Shown here: positions 25,933-33,934 of the stretch, one piece after another
How the letters are laid out: each line of letters starts with the position of its first letter
Numbering within the stretch: position 1 is the first letter of the stretch
From: Melaminivora jejuensis
GTDB lineage: Bacteria > Pseudomonadota > Gammaproteobacteria > Burkholderiales > Burkholderiaceae_C
Assembly: GCF_017811175.1 (NCBI RefSeq)
Contig: NZ_JACWIJ010000002.1
Coordinates: 2,604,001-2,668,000 of the forward strand
Direction of reading: 5' to 3'
DNA: 64,000 nt
The notes under the pieces: generated by a model
What the model was told of the DNA's origin: nothing
Seen by the model: the letters and a program-made list of their open reading frames with translations, nothing else
The model's database searches: none
Made by a program: the position numbers and the translations under genes

Positions 25933-27845
25933 GCGCGCCCGCCAAAACCCTGCCCGGCGCAACAGCGCCGGCGCCCGCCCCGGCTGCGGATGGCGCCGCG
26001 CGCGGCTGGATCACGCGCGGCCAGGCCACTGGCCTGTTCGTGCTGGCGCTGGCCATCGCCTGGCCGCTGCTGCCCGATTTCACCGTGGTCGTGGCCAGCT
26101 ACATCGCGCTGTATTCGCTGGTCGCCCTGGGCCTGGTGCTGCTCACTGGCGTGGGCGGCATGACCTCCTTCGGCCAGGCAGCCTTCGTCGGCGTGGGCGC
26201 CTACGCCACGGCCTGGATGTGTACCTCGCCGCAGGCCGCCGCCTGGTTTTCCTCCGTGCCGGCGCCGCTGCTGCCCTGGCTCGGCCTGCTGCTGGGCCTG
26301 GTGGTGACCTTTGCCATCGCCTGGGGCCTGGGCGCAGTCACGCTGCGCCTGTCGGGCCACTACCTGCCGCTGGCCACCATCGCCTGGGGCCTGAGCCTGT
26401 ACTACCTGTTCGGCAACATGCAATTCCTGGGCGGGCAGACCGGCATCACCGGCATCCCGGCGCTTTCGCTGCCCGGCCTGGATCTGGCCTCGCCGCGCAC
26501 CCTGGGCGTGGTCATCTGGGCAGTGCTGCTCATCGCCATCTGGCTCTTGCACAACCTGCTGGACTCGCGCGAGGGCCGCGCCGTGCGCTCGCTCAAGACC
26601 GGCCAGGTCATGGCCGAGTCCATGGGCATAGACACCACGCGCCAGCGCATCAAGCTGTTCGTGCTGGCCGCGCTGCTGGCCGCCATCTCGGGCTGGCTGT
26701 ACGCGCACATGCAGCGCTTTGTGAACCCCACGCCCTTCAACCTGAACATCGGCATCGAGTTCCTGTTCATGGCCGTGGTCGGCGGCTCGGGCCACCTGTG
26801 GGGCGCGGTGCTGGGCGCCACCATCATCACGCTGCTCAAGGAAAAGCTGCAGGACTGGCTGCCCATGCTGCTGGGCGGCTCGGGCAACTTCGAGACCATC
26901 GTCTTCGGCCTGATGATGGTGCTGGTGCTGCAGCGCTTCGCCCAGGGTCTGTGGCCGACGCTGCAGCACTTCACGGCCCCGCTGTTCAAGCCCACGCCGG
27001 CGCGCAAGGCGGTGCGCGCCAGCCACCTGGACAAGCGCGCCCTGCCGGCAGCCGGCACGCGGCTGATCGATGCGCGCGCCGTGACCAAGCGCTTTGGCGG
27101 CCTGGTGGCCAACAACAGCGTCGATCTGCAGGTGAGCGCCGGCGAAGTCCACGCCCTGATCGGCCCCAACGGCGCCGGCAAGAGCACCTTCTTCAACATG
27201 ATCTCGGGCGTCGATGACCCGACCGAGGGCAGCATCGCGCTGCAGCAACAGCCCATGGCCGGCAAGCCCTCGCGCGAGTTCGCCCGCCTGGGGCTGGGGC
27301 GCACCTTCCAGCACGTGCGCCTGCTGGGCCAAAGAAGCGTGCTGGAGAACGTCGCCCTGGGCGCGCACCTGCGCGCGCACCGTGGCTGGCTGGCCTCCAT
27401 GCTGCGCCTGGATCGCGCCGAGGAAGCCGCCCTGCTGGCCGAGGCGCGCCGGCAGATCGAGCGCTGCGGCCTGGGCGCCTATGCCGACGTGCCCGCCGGC
27501 TCGCTGGCCCTGGGCCAGCAGCGCATCGTGGAGATCGCCCGCGCCCTGGCCGGCCAGCCGGCGCTGCTGCTGCTCGACGAGCCGGCAGCCGGCCTGCGCC
27601 ACCTGGAAAAGCAGGCGCTGGCGCAATTGCTGGCGCAGCTGCGCAGCGAAGGCCTGGGCATTCTGATCGTCGAGCACGACATGGAGTTCGTGATGAACCT
27701 GGCCGACCGCATCACCGTGCTGGAGTTCGGCACCGTGATCGCCCACGGCACACCCGCCGAGATCCAGAGCAACCAGCGCGTGCTGGATGCCTATCTGGGC
27801 GGCGCCGATGACTTCGACTTCGCCAGCGAGGAGGCCGCCGCATGA
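25929..27845 (+). CDS. LivM-LivG fusion: permease joined to ATPase
   Basis: One 638-aa reading frame encodes both second permease and first ATPase. Residues about 30-355 are LivM-like (LVLLTGVGGMTSFGQAAFVG, VTLRLSGHYLPLATIAWGLS, IEFLFMAVVGGSGHLWGAVLG). Residues about 375-638 are LivG-like, with Walker A GPNGAGKS, the Q-loop region GRTFQHVRL, the SLALGQQRIVEIARAL signature and LLLLDEPAAGLRH. The linker (KPTPARKAVRASHLDKRALP) has no internal start with a ribosome site. Start overlaps the livH stop, and the stop overlaps the livF start. Confidence 0.9.
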   Translation: MSAPAKTLPGATAPAPAPAADGAARGWITRGQATGLFVLALAIAWPLLPDFTVVVASYIALYSLVALGLVLLTGVGGMTSFGQAAFVGVGAYATAWMCTSPQAAAWFSSVPAPLLPWLGLLLGLVVTFAIAWGLGAVTLRLSGHYLPLATIAWGLSLYYLFGNMQFLGGQTGITGIPALSLPGLDLASPRTLGVVIWAVLLIAIWLLHNLLDSREGRAVRSLKTGQVMAESMGIDTTRQRIKLFVLAALLAAISGWLYAHMQRFVNPTPFNLNIGIEFLFMAVVGGSGHLWGAVLGATIITLLKEKLQDWLPMLLGGSGNFETIVFGLMMVLVLQRFAQGLWPTLQHFTAPLFKPTPARKAVRASHLDKRALPAAGTRLIDARAVTKRFGGLVANNSVDLQVSAGEVHALIGPNGAGKSTFFNMISGVDDPTEGSIALQQQPMAGKPSREFARLGLGRTFQHVRLLGQRSVLENVALGAHLRAHRGWLASMLRLDRAEEAALLAEARRQIERCGLGAYADVPAGSLALGQQRIVEIARALAGQPALLLLDEPAAGLRHLEKQALAQLLAQLRSEGLGILIVEHDMEFVMNLADRITVLEFGTVIAHGTPAEIQSNQRVLDAYLGGADDFDFASEEAAA

Positions 27846-28606
27846 GCACCCCAGCACCCGGCAGCGCGCTGCTGCAACTGACGGATTTTTCCGTCTCCTA
27901 TGGCCCGGTGGAGGCCGTCCACCAGGTCAACCTGAGCGTGCATCCGGGCGAGATCGTGACCGTGATCGGCCCCAACGGCGCCGGCAAGAGCACGCTGCTC
28001 AACGCCAGCATGGGCATGCTCGCCTCCAGCGGCCAGCTGCACCTGGCCGGCAAGCACATGCTGCGCCCGCGCGTGGAGGACATGGTGGCGCACGGCGTCG
28101 CGCTGGTGCCGGAAAAGCGCGAGCTGTTCGGCGAGATGTCCATCGAGGACAACCTGCTGCTGGGCGGCTTCTCGCGCTGGCGCCGGGGCCAGTACGACCA
28201 GCGCCAGCGCATGGCGGAGGTGTTCGAGATCTTCTCGCGCCTGCGCGAGCGCCGCTCGCAGCTGGCTTCGACGCTGTCGGGCGGCGAGCGCCAGATGCTG
28301 GCCATTGGCCGGGCGCTGATGGCGCGCCCGCGCCTGCTGATGCTCGATGAGCCATCGCTGGGCCTGGCGCCGCGCATCGTGCGCGAGGTGCTGCAGGTGG
28401 TGTGGAACCTGCGCAAGCTGGGCGTGTCGGTACTGCTGGTCGAGCAAAACGCCCGCGCCGCGTTGCAGGTAGCCGACCGCGCCTATGTGCTGGAGATGGG
28501 CGAGGTCATGCTGACCGGCCCGGCGCGCGAGTTGCTGCACGACCGGCGCATCATCGATACCTACCTGGGCATGGGCTCGGCGCAGGCCGAGGAGCAGCCG
28601 GCCTGA
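27842..28606 (+). CDS. livF: Branched-chain-type ABC transporter ATPase LivF
   Basis: A 254-aa ATPase. Walker A GPNGAGKS is at residues 43-50, the signature TLSGGERQMLAIGRALM and Walker B LLMLDEPSLGLAP follow, then LLVEQNARAAL. It overlaps the fusion gene by 4 bases and closes the transporter operon. Confidence 0.93.
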   Translation: MSTPAPGSALLQLTDFSVSYGPVEAVHQVNLSVHPGEIVTVIGPNGAGKSTLLNASMGMLASSGQLHLAGKHMLRPRVEDMVAHGVALVPEKRELFGEMSIEDNLLLGGFSRWRRGQYDQRQRMAEVFEIFSRLRERRSQLASTLSGGERQMLAIGRALMARPRLLMLDEPSLGLAPRIVREVLQVVWNLRKLGVSVLLVEQNARAALQVADRAYVLEMGEVMLTGPARELLHDRRIIDTYLGMGSAQAEEQPA

Positions 28607-28610
28607 CTCC

Positions 28611-28720
28611 TGCTCCCTCTGGGAGAGGGCCGGGGTGGGGGCCAGCGACGCCTGACCAGGCAATCCGGCGCGCCAGCACCAGCCGCCCCATCCCCACCTT
28701 CCCCCAGAGGGGAAGGAGCA
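28611..28720. repeat. Inverted pair of REP-like elements
   Basis: CTCCCTCTGGGAGAGGGCCG (28613-28632) and, on the other strand, a similar TGCTCC...CCTCTGGGGGAAGG unit at 28685-28720 face each other across about 45 bases. They lie between the convergent livF and UPF0149 genes and probably act as a shared 3' structure. Confidence 0.65.
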
Positions 28721-28740
28721 TCAATCCCGGCGGTCGGCGC

Positions 28741-29550
28741 TCAGGCGCCGTGGCATTTTTTGAACTTCTTGCCGCTGCCGCACGGGCAGGGATCATTGCG
28801 CCCGGGCTGCGGGCCGCGCACGATCTGCTCGACGCGCGGCCCCAGGCTGTGCCAGATGCGGCGCAGGTCGTAGATGGCCCAGATGGCCTCGCCAAAGACC
28901 TCCAGCCGCTCCTGGCTGGTGCTGGGCGGGCCATCCTCGGCGTACATGCACAGCACCGGCTCGCCCTTGTCGTCCTCAGCCAGCGCCTCGATGGCCTGCA
29001 GCGAGTCCGTGATCCACTCGGCGGTTTCCTTGTCGCGCGGCAGCTCCCAATCGTCCTCCCAGGTATCGACGGCCCACAGAAAGCCGGCCGCCCAGACCTG
29101 GCCAAAGGCCGGGATTTCCTCGCCCTCCATCTCGGCGCGCTCGGCCTCGGGCAGGCTGGCGATGGCGCCGCGCATGTCGATGACCTCGGGCTGGAAGGCG
29201 TCCTCGTGATCCAGCGAGTCCGGCTCGTGCGCCAGTTGCGCCTGCACCTGGGCGCGGCGGCGCTCCCACAGCTGCAGGAAGCGCTCCTGCTGCGGCAAAT
29301 CCCTGAACGGCGCCAGCAGCGGCAGCGGCCCGTCGGCAGGCAGCAGCTCGTCGGTATCGACCAGCAGGAAGGGCAGCCACTCCTGCGGCAGCACCGGGCG
29401 GCGCGTACACGCCAGCGCCGTCAGCACGCCGTCGCAGAACTCCCAGTGCGGCACCAGCTCGTCGCGCGTGCGCAGGTCATCGAGCAGGGCATCGAGTTCG
29501 TCGAGTTCGTCCGGGCTCAGGCCAGCGGAGGATGAGGCGGCTTCGGTCAT
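28741..29550 (-). CDS. UPF0149/SEC-C motif protein
   Basis: A 269-aa acidic protein with an N-terminal UPF0149-type domain ([34 protein letters not shown]) and a C-terminal SEC-C zinc motif ([19 protein letters not shown]). I used the ATG giving [11 protein letters not shown]. Function unknown; SEC-C tails usually bind zinc and often mediate ribosome or SecB contacts. Confidence 0.85.
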   Translation of the reverse strand: MTEAASSSAGLSPDELDELDALLDDLRTRDELVPHWEFCDGVLTALACTRRPVLPQEWLPFLLVDTDELLPADGPLPLLAPFRDLPQQERFLQLWERRRAQVQAQLAHEPDSLDHEDAFQPEVIDMRGAIASLPEAERAEMEGEEIPAFGQVWAAGFLWAVDTWEDDWELPRDKETAEWITDSLQAIEALAEDDKGEPVLCMYAEDGPPSTSQERLEVFGEAIWAIYDLRRIWHSLGPRVEQIVRGPQPGRNDPCPCGSGKKFKKCHGA

Positions 29551-29614
29551 GGCGCATCCCGTGGGAAGATGAAAAAGGGCCGGGCAGTGTAGCGCCTGGC
29601 CTGATACTTGCCCG

Positions 29615-30499
29615 ATGCCCGATCGCCCCCGCGCCGCCCCCGGCAGCACTGCCGCCATTCCTCACGCTGCCACGCCTGCGCCGGTCTGCAGCCAGAGTGC
29701 CGCCGACTTCCTGGCCCAGCAGCTGCCCCGGCAGGAGGCGCTGGTGGCGCACCACGAGCTGGACGGCGCGCGCGTGTGGCTCAAGCGCGCCGGGCCGCGC
29801 CACGGCATGGCCGGCTACCGGGCGCTGGGCCTGGCGGCACGGCTGCTGCGCCTGCCGGTGCTCACGCCCGTGCCCAACCGGGGCGGACGCGCGGCGATTG
29901 CCACCGAGGTGCGCCGCCTGCAGGAGCTGCGCCAGCGCGGCATCGCCGTGCCGCAACTCCTGGCGGCTGCCGAGGATGGCTTTGTGATGGCCGACCTGGG
30001 CGCGCCCGGCCAGCCCGCGCCCTCGCTGGCCGGCGAACTCGATGCCGCCCTGGACAGTGCCGACAGCACCGCCGTGCTGGCACTGTGGACGCAGGGCCTG
30101 GACACGCTGGTGCATGTCCACGCGCGCGGCCAATGCCTGAGCCAGGCCTTTGCCCGCAACCTGGTGCGCGCCGCCGACGGGCACATCGCCTGCATCGACT
30201 TCGAGGACGACCCTGCCGCCGCCCTGCCCCTGCCGGTATGCCAGTTGCGCGACCTGCTGTGCTATGTGCATTCCACCGCGCTGCACCTGGTGCAGGCGCA
30301 GGTGCTGCAGGAGGCGCGCGGCAGCTGGCGCGCGCGGCTGCAGCAGCCGCACTACGGCGCGCCGTTCCAGGCGCTGCTGGCACAGACCGTGGCGCGCCTG
30401 GCCTGGCTGCGCCATTTGCCGCCCGACCGCCGCTGGGGCCGCGACGCGCAGCGCCTGCGGGCGGGCTGGGAGTTTTTCAGTCAGCTATATAAAAAGTAG
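29615..30499 (+). CDS. Protein-kinase-fold (LPS kinase/BUD32-like) protein
   Basis: A 294-aa protein with a reduced kinase fold: a candidate ATP-binding Lys in ARVWLKRAG, a helix Glu in [23 protein letters not shown] as hinge region, and a catalytic-loop-like SQAFARNLV with the metal-binding CIDFEDDP. It resembles lipopolysaccharide kinases and proteins annotated as BUD32-like, but the substrate is unknown. The stop TAG lies inside a dispersed repeat copy. Confidence 0.65.
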   Translation: MPDRPRAAPGSTAAIPHAATPAPVCSQSAADFLAQQLPRQEALVAHHELDGARVWLKRAGPRHGMAGYRALGLAARLLRLPVLTPVPNRGGRAAIATEVRRLQELRQRGIAVPQLLAAAEDGFVMADLGAPGQPAPSLAGELDAALDSADSTAVLALWTQGLDTLVHVHARGQCLSQAFARNLVRAADGHIACIDFEDDPAAALPLPVCQLRDLLCYVHSTALHLVQAQVLQEARGSWRARLQQPHYGAPFQALLAQTVARLAWLRHLPPDRRWGRDAQRLRAGWEFFSQLYKK

Positions 30500-30540
30500 C
30501 TGCAACCGCTTGTACAGCAAGGGTTTGAGCCATTTTTCAT
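30487..30540 (+). repeat. Dispersed repeat, copy 7
   Basis: AAAAAGTAGCTGCAACCGCT and then AGCAAGGGTTTGAGCCATTT. It supplies the stop codon of the kinase-fold gene and ends directly at the convergent stop of the MurA-like gene. Confidence 0.85.
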
Positions 30541-30542
30541 GC

Positions 30543-31844
30543 TCAATCCTCGCTGGCCCACTCGACTTGTGCGCCCAGGCTGCGCAGGTTCTCCACGAAG
30601 TGCGGATGGGCGCGGCGGATCGGCAGGGCATTGCGGATCTCCGAGCGCCCCGGGATGCTGGCCGCGACCATGAACAGGGCAATCGCCACGCGGATGATGT
30701 AGGGGCTCTCGACCACCGCCGGCGTCAACTCGCCGCCGCCGAACGTCACGATGCGGTGCGGATCCGAGGAGAACACATGCGCGCCGAACTTGGACAACTC
30801 GCCCGTCCAGCCCAGCGCCCCGTCATAAACCTTGTTCCAGAACATGGCGTTGCCCTGCGCACGCACGCCCAGGGCGATGAAGATGGGCAGCAGATCGACC
30901 GGGAAGTACGGCCAGGGCGCGGCCTCAACCTTGGTCAGCACGTTGGCTGTAAACGGCGTCTGCACCTTGAGCGGGCCGTCCACCCGGGCGCACGACCAGC
31001 CGTCCTCGTGCTCCACGCGCACGCCGAACTTGGCAAAAGTGCGGTCGATCAGCGGGAAGTTCTCCGGCGCGCTGTTCTTCACACGCACGTCGCCGCCGGT
31101 GATGGCCCCCAGCGCCAGGAAGGTGGTGATCTCGTGGAAATCCTCGTCGAAGCGGAACTCGCCGCCGCCCAGCTCACCGGCTCCATGCACCACCAGGCGC
31201 GAGGTGCCCACGCCCTCGATCTTCACGCCCAGCAGCTGCATGAAGCGGCAGAACTCCTGCACATGCGGCTCGGACGCAGCGTTCATCAGGGTCGAGGTGC
31301 CCGGCGCGCTGGCCGCGCACAGCACGAAGTTTTCCGTCGTGGTGACCGAGGCGTAGTCCAGCCAGTGCTGCACCGGCGTCAGCTCGCCCTCGCGTCGCAC
31401 CAGCAGCGAGCCTTCGGTGCGCTCGACCTCGGCGCCGAAGTGGCGAAACACCTCCACGTGCGGGTCGATCTCGCGCACGCCCAGAGTGCAGCCCTTGACG
31501 TTGTCCTCCAGCCGCGCCACACAAAAGCGCGCCAGCAGCGGCGGCACCAGCATGATGGACGAGCGCATCTCCTCGGGCAGGCGGTGGCAGGCGGCGTCGA
31601 AGCGCGTGTGCTCGTGGTGCAGGCTCAGCACGCCACTGGCCTCGTCCAGGTGTACCTGGCTGCCCAGGGTGCGGAAGATGTCCAGGATCTTGCGCACGTC
31701 GGTGATGTCGGGCACCCCGACCAGGCGCAGCGGCGCGCGCGTCAGCAGCGTGGCGCACAGGATGGGCAGGACGGCATTCTTGTTGGCGGACGGGACGATG
31801 CGGCCACGCAGCGGCGCGCCGCCGTACACGATGAGATTGGACAT
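30543..31844 (-). CDS. MurA-like UDP-GlcNAc 1-carboxyvinyltransferase
   Basis: A 433-aa EPSP-synthase-fold enzyme. The MurA landmarks are kept in altered form: SANKNAVLPIL (the Lys-Asn pair), MRSSIMLVPPLLARF, KGCTLGVREIDPH with the PEP-binding cysteine, and PYFPVDLLPIFIAL. Divergence from typical MurA (for example GVREIDPH for GARPVDLH) suggests a paralogue rather than the essential housekeeping copy, which in this group is usually found with the his/hisG region. I chose the ATG giving MSNLIVYGG; upstream in-frame codons lack family character. Confidence 0.85.
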   Translation of the reverse strand: MSNLIVYGGAPLRGRIVPSANKNAVLPILCATLLTRAPLRLVGVPDITDVRKILDIFRTLGSQVHLDEASGVLSLHHEHTRFDAACHRLPEEMRSSIMLVPPLLARFCVARLEDNVKGCTLGVREIDPHVEVFRHFGAEVERTEGSLLVRREGELTPVQHWLDYASVTTTENFVLCAASAPGTSTLMNAASEPHVQEFCRFMQLLGVKIEGVGTSRLVVHGAGELGGGEFRFDEDFHEITTFLALGAITGGDVRVKNSAPENFPLIDRTFAKFGVRVEHEDGWSCARVDGPLKVQTPFTANVLTKVEAAPWPYFPVDLLPIFIALGVRAQGNAMFWNKVYDGALGWTGELSKFGAHVFSSDPHRIVTFGGGELTPAVVESPYIIRVAIALFMVAASIPGRSEIRNALPIRRAHPHFVENLRSLGAQVEWASED

Positions 31845-31950
31845 GGGGACAGACAGACGCTGGGAGGCGGGGGATGGAAGACAGGAGGCGGCTGGCAGCA
31901 TTCGCGCCTGGGAGCGCCTGGAAAAGATACCTGTGAAACGCAGCCCGGCA

Positions 31951-31986
31951 CTGTAGCGCCAAGCGCTGTGTGCAGTGGCGCTACAG
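31951..31986. promoter_or_regulatory. Long inverted repeat upstream of the MurA-like gene
   Basis: CTGTAGCGCCA (31951-31961) and TGGCGCTACAG (31976-31986) are perfect 11-bp arms around 14 bases, 107-142 bases upstream of the MurA-like start. No T-run on either side. Candidate operator or RNA hairpin. Confidence 0.45.
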
Positions 31987-32044
31987 GTCTTGTGATTCAA
32001 GCTTGTTAACCCTGCAAACGACGGCAGCAGCGCTGGCGCAGCCT

Positions 32045-32527
32045 TCAAGGCAGAATTGATTGAGCTTCAAAAACAATAGCTGCCACCGCTTGCACACCAA
32101 GGCTTTCCAGCCTTTTTCTCATGCAAAGCACGGCCTTGTCCTTGGACAGCAGCAGCGCGCGCTCGGCCACCGCCAGATCGATGAATTTCTGGTCATCGGC
32201 GTCCTTGCACACGCAGGGCGCGCGCGCGGCAGCGGGCAGCAGCTGGGCGCCGGCGTCGAATGCGGCCAGCAGCTGATCGGCCTGCTGCCCGGCCCGCTGC
32301 AGCCGCGCCTGCAGATGGGCGTACTGCAGCACGCTGGCCAGCTCGTCGCGCATGGCCTGGGTGGCGATCCAGCGCAGCCGGCCAGCCCCCAGCAGCGCGC
32401 GCAGCGCCGCAGCAGCCGGGTCGGCAAACAGCAGCAGATCGAGCACGATGTTGCTGTCCAGCACCACCGGGCGCGCGGCCTCGCCGGGTGTGGGCCGGGC
32501 GCTCAGCTGCAGTTCAGGCCGGCGCAT
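32045..32527 (-). CDS. PIN-domain putative toxin (COG1569 type)
   Basis: A 160-aa PIN ribonuclease-fold protein. Acidic active-site candidates are in PVVLDSNIVLDLLL, QAMRDELASVL and KDADDQKFIDLAV. Its ATG lies inside the end of the RlmL-like gene (14-base overlap), so the two are co-transcribed. No antitoxin-sized gene is next to it. The last 20 or so residues (RLESLGVQAVAAIVFEAQ) are encoded by a dispersed repeat copy, a likely replaced C-terminus. Confidence 0.82.
   Translation of the reverse strand: MRRPELQLSARPTPGEAARPVVLDSNIVLDLLLFADPAAAALRALLGAGRLRWIATQAMRDELASVLQYAHLQARLQRAGQQADQLLAAFDAGAQLLPAAARAPCVCKDADDQKFIDLAVAERALLLSKDKAVLCMRKRLESLGVQAVAAIVFEAQSILP
32065..32121 (+). repeat. Dispersed repeat, copy 8 (3' end of the PIN gene)
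   Basis: CAATAGCTGCCACCGCTTGC and then AAGGCTTTCCAGCCTTTTT. Antisense to the PIN gene and read through by it in frame. Confidence 0.85.
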
Positions 32528-33815
32528 CGGCAGCTCCCGCTCCCGCGCCCGGGCGGGCGCGCGCGCTGCCGGCCACCAGGTCGAAGCGAAACAGCCGGCA
32601 CTCAATCGGCCCGTTCCACAGCGGCACGCGGCGCGACTCCTTCAGGCGCATCCGGCTGGGCAGCTTCAGGTCGGGCGTGAGCAGCCAGGCCTGCCAGCCG
32701 GCGTAGTGCCGCTTCCAGTGCGCCGCCAACTGGGCGAAGAAATCGCCGCCGTCCTCGACCTGCGCGCTCTCGCGGCCCGGGCCGTGGCCGCCCTGGCGGG
32801 CCTGGGCGCGCTCGGCGGCGTTGCGCCCGGCGCTGCCGGCAGCGGCGATGCGTTCGCCATAGGGCGGGTTGAGTAGCAGCAGGCCCGGCTGCGGCGTCGG
32901 CGGCATACGCTGCAGCGCGTCGCCGCCGCGCAGCTGCACGGCGTGCGCCACGCCGGCGCGCTCGGCATTGCGCTGGGCAAAGTCCACCATGCGGTGCGCA
33001 ATATCGCTGCCAAATACCGGCGCAACCGGCTCCACGACTGCGCTGACAGCTTCTTCTTTGATAGCAGACCAGACATGCGCCTGAAACGGCAGGAGCTTTT
33101 CGAAGCCAAAGCGTCGGTGCAGCCCCGGCGCCATGCGGCAGGCGATCTGCGCCGCTTCGATGGCTACCGTGCCGCTGCCGCAGCAGGGGTCGTACAGCGG
33201 CAGCGGGGCGCCGCCGTGTGGCTGCCAGCCGCTGGCGGCAATCATGGCGGCGGCCAGCGTCTCCTTGAGCGGCGCATCGCCCTTGAGGCCGCCATCGGCG
33301 GCATTGCGCCAGCCGCGCTTGAACAGCGACTCGCCCGAGGTGTCGATATACAGCTGCGCCTCGCCTGCCGTCAGGTGCAGGTGGAGGCGCACGTCGGGCC
33401 AGCGCGTCTGCACATCGGGGCGCACGCCGGCCTTGGCGCGAAAGCGGTCGGCCACGGCATCCTTGACGCGCAGCGCGGCGAAATTGAGGCTCTTGAGCGG
33501 GCTGTGCTGCGCCGTGACTTCGATCTTGAAGCTCTGGCGCGGCGTGAACCAGATCTCCCAGGCCACGTCTGCCGCCAGCGCGTACAGGTCGTCCTCGCTG
33601 CGATAGGGCCGGCTGGCCAGTTGCACCAGCACGCGCTGGGCCAGCCGGCTGTGCAGGTTCAGCTCCAGCGCCTGGCGCCAGGAAGCGCGCGCCAGCACGC
33701 CGCCGCGCCCAGTCAGCAGGTCATGGCCGGCCAGGCCCGTGAGGGCGTGGACTTCGTCGGCCAGCAGGCCTTCCACGCCGGCGGCGCAGGGGAGAAACAA
33801 CTGCAGTGAGTTCAT
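32514..33815 (-). CDS. RlmL-like 23S rRNA (guanine-N2) methyltransferase
   Basis: A 433-aa class I methyltransferase with an N-terminal THUMP domain (CAAGVEGLLADEV ... FKIEVTAQHSPLKSLNFAAL) and the catalytic part DPCCGSGTVAIEAA (SAM motif I), FGSDIAHRMV and LLLNPPYGERI (motif IV). It matches the N-terminal half of E. coli RlmL, which methylates G2445; the RlmK half is absent. A low-complexity insert around residues 345-370 (NAAERAQARQGGHG) follows motif IV. Start at MNSLQLFLP. Confidence 0.88.
   Translation of the reverse strand: MNSLQLFLPCAAGVEGLLADEVHALTGLAGHDLLTGRGGVLARASWRQALELNLHSRLAQRVLVQLASRPYRSEDDLYALAADVAWEIWFTPRQSFKIEVTAQHSPLKSLNFAALRVKDAVADRFRAKAGVRPDVQTRWPDVRLHLHLTAGEAQLYIDTSGESLFKRGWRNAADGGLKGDAPLKETLAAAMIAASGWQPHGGAPLPLYDPCCGSGTVAIEAAQIACRMAPGLHRRFGFEKLLPFQAHVWSAIKEEAVSAVVEPVAPVFGSDIAHRMVDFAQRNAERAGVAHAVQLRGGDALQRMPPTPQPGLLLLNPPYGERIAAAGSAGRNAAERAQARQGGHGPGRESAQVEDGGDFFAQLAAHWKRHYAGWQAWLLTPDLKLPSRMRLKESRRVPLWNGPIECRLFRFDLVAGSARARPGAGAGAADAPA
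33038..33067 (-). repeat. Dispersed repeat, copy 9 (partial, inside the RlmL-like gene)
   Basis: On the minus strand GCTATCAAAGAAGAAGCTGTCAGCGC keeps the family core AGCTGTCAGCGC exactly but lacks the second half. It encodes the AIKEEAVSA stretch of the methyltransferase. Confidence 0.5.
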
Positions 33816-33860
33816 GAGACAGATTCCGTAGGGCAAGGATGCCGGGCAGCATCAGGGGAC

Positions 33861-33880
33861 ATGCTGCAACGCAGCATTTT
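33861..33880 (+). terminator. Small hairpin with T-run in a divergent leader
   Basis: ATGCTGC-AAC-GCAGCAT then TTTT, 55 bases before the chemoreceptor ATG. It could attenuate transcription toward the chemoreceptor. A second weaker inverted repeat, TGTCAG/CTGACA, follows at 33891-33908. Confidence 0.4.
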
Positions 33881-33934
33881 CTTCATCCTCTGTCAGCCAT
33901 GTCTGACAATGGGTATCCGAGGAGGAGAAAAACC

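Noticed and set aside
25773..27857. Long antisense frame opposite the LivM-LivG fusion
   Set aside because: No recognisable protein; the sense frame carries complete permease and ATPase motifs.
31845..32044. N-terminal extension of the MurA-like protein up to 32048
   Set aside because: The extra residues have no family similarity and run through an 11-bp inverted repeat and a likely regulatory region. The ATG at 31844 gives the normal length.
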